From the NCBI RefSeq assembly GCF_028476545.1, contig NW_026731885.1, positions 186,001-250,000 on the forward strand: a DNA stretch of 64,000 nucleotides, given 5' to 3'. Both the position numbers and the translations under genes were made by a program. The DNA is from Physella acuta. Taxonomy: Eukaryota > Mollusca > Gastropoda > Physidae. Under the pieces are notes generated by a model. The model had not been told where the DNA came from and ran no database searches. It saw only the letters and a program-made list of their open reading frames with translations. This document shows, in pieces, positions 62,271-64,000 of the stretch. Within the stretch, counting starts at the first letter, position 1. The number at the start of each line of letters is the position of its first letter.

Positions 62271-62389
62271 AAAAAAAGGAAATTTCTGTAGATAAACTGT
62301 ATTTTACTTTCAATGAACGTCTATCTATAATTAAATATTTAATATGATACAATATATTATCTTATAGGAGATTTCTATAAAGGCAGTGT

Positions 62390-62826
62390 AAAAATCTTCC
62401 TAGATCTATCTTACAAAACAGTGTAAGATTCGCTAGTAGTAGAGAAATTACAAAACAGTGTAAGATTCGATAGTAGTAGAGAAATTACTAAAACGGTGTA
62501 AGATTCGCTAGTAGTAGAGAAATAACTAAAACATTGTAAGATTCTCTAGTAGTAGAGAAATAACTAAAACAATGTAAGATTCGCTAGTAGTAGAGAAATA
62601 TCTAAAAAAAACTGTGTAAATTTATTTAGTGTTACAGGAATATATAAAAACAGTGTATGATTCTATTGTGGTAGAAGAATATATATAAACAGTGTAAGAA
62701 TCTTCCTGGATCTACCTTGTATCTACAAACTGTCTAACAATCTCTAGTTGTAGAGAAATTACTAAAAACAGTGTAAGATTATCTAGTAGTAGAGAAATAT
62801 CTAAAAACAGTGTAAGATTCTATTGT

Positions 62827-62918
<92 letters not shown>

Positions 62919-63945
62919 AAACCAGTGTAAGATTCTATTGTGGTAGTGATATATCTAAAAACAGTGTAAGATTCTATTGTGGTAGTGATATATCTAAAAA
63001 CAGTGTAAGATTCTATTGTGGTACAGATATATCTAAAAACAGTGTAAGATTCTATTGTGGTAGTGATATATCTAAAAACAGTGTAATATTCTATTATGGT
63101 AATGATATATATAAAAAAAACAGTGTAAGATTCTATTGTGGTACAGATATATCTAAAAACAGTGTAAGATTCTATTGTGGTAGAAATATATCTAAAAACA
63201 GTGTAAGATTCTATTGTGGTACAGATATATCTAAAACAGTGTAAGATTCTATTGTGGTACAGATATATCTAAAAACAGTGTAAAATTCTATTGTGGTAGA
63301 GATAGATCTAAAAACAGTGTAAGATTCTATTGTGGTACAGATATATCTAAAAACAGTGTAAGATTCTATTGTGGTAGAGATATATCTAAAAACAGTGTAA
63401 AATTCTATTGTGGTAGAGATAGATCTAAAAACAGTGTAAGATTCTATTGTGGTACAGATATATCTAAAACAGTGTAAGATTCTATTGTGGTAGAGATATA
63501 TCTAAAACAGTGTAAGATTCTATTGTGGTACAGATATATCTAAAAACAGTGTAAGATTCTATTGTGGTACAGATATATCTAAAAACAGTGTAAGATTCTA
63601 TTGTGGTACAGATATATCTAAAAACAGTGTAAGATTCTATTGTGGTAGTGATATATCTAAAAACAGTGTAAGATTCTATTGTGGTACAGATATATCTAAA
63701 AACAGTGTAAGATTCTATTGTGGTACAGATATATCTAAAAACAGTGTAAGATTCTATTGTGGTAGTGATATATCTAAAAACAGTGTAAGATTCTATTGTG
63801 GTACAGATATATCTAAAAACAGTGTAAGATTCTATTGTGGTAGAGATATATCTAAAAACAGTGTAAGATTCTATTGTGGTAGAAATATATCTAAAAACAG
63901 TGTAAGATTCTATTGTGGTAGAGATATATCTAAAAACAGTGCAAG
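62390..63945. repeat. Large minisatellite with AGTGTAAGATTC core, interrupted by (TA)n
   Basis: The left part (62390-62825) has diverged units with GTGTAAGATTCGCTAGTAGT, AGAGAAAT. A TA run lies at 62829-62915. The right part (62920-63945) has about 26 well-kept 39-bp units AAACAGTGTAAGATTCTATT, GTGGTACAGATATATCTA. Subtypes ACAGATAT, AGAGATAT and AGTGATAT are interleaved. A long minus-strand frame (TVFRYISTTIESY repeats) is a by-product of the 39-nt unit. Confidence 0.94.
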
Positions 63946-64000
63946 AAATTTTTGTCAGGTCTGGAAAAGTAAACAATGTCGGTGAGTGACCCCTCCAAAC

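Noticed and set aside
63482-63976. 164-codon minus-strand frame of TVFRYISTTIESY repeats
   Set aside because: Result of the 39-bp minisatellite; no splice or start context.

Overview
The window is animal nuclear DNA, most likely from a gastropod mollusc (a heterobranch or pulmonate snail). The reasons are short exons in long AT-rich introns, abundant tRNA-derived SINEs, MITEs and hAT elements, scattered TCTAGATC motifs, and a very heavy load of minisatellites. The taxon is an inference; the gene models come from the sequence.

Layout. (1) 469-8680, + strand: the last 20 coding exons (about 965 residues) of Mediator subunit MED12, with 3'UTR to about 9715. (2) 10923-24313, - strand: a probable two-exon gene for a small protein I do not recognise. 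Its roughly 13-kb intron holds, on the opposite strand, (3) 15365-18573, a complete five-exon PH-domain gene of the evectin/PLEKHB family, plus several DNA transposons with intact target-site duplications. (4) 25062-37999, + strand: a nine-exon tetraspanin (about 557 residues) with an unusual acidic N-terminal extension. (5) 40737-57960, + strand: its tandem paralogue (about 629 residues), with an even longer N-terminal extension made of coding repeats. Five exons (3, 4, 5, 7 and 8) have identical lengths in the two tetraspanins (162, 80, 202, 90 and 155 nt), and all intron phases agree. (6) 58718-61404: a 2.7-kb hAT-like element. (7) 61405-64000: a SINE and more minisatellite, with no convincing gene.

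The most striking property is where the minisatellites sit. In MED12 and both tetraspanins the arrays start exactly at exon-intron junctions, and many repeat units contain a copy of that junction (a few exon bases plus the splice site). Acceptor arrays lie just upstream of the true acceptor and donor arrays just downstream of the true donor, so the true exon is always at the array edge. The extreme case is 48925-56190, with about 100 tandem copies of polypyrimidine tract + AG + exon start, each carrying an in-frame stop 14 codons later. The same junction in the paralogue has its own array with a different unit, again with an early stop. Units like these supply many competing splice sites and could control isoforms or productive splicing. 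I found no prokaryotic features, CRISPR, rRNA, free tRNA genes or LTR/retroviral elements.
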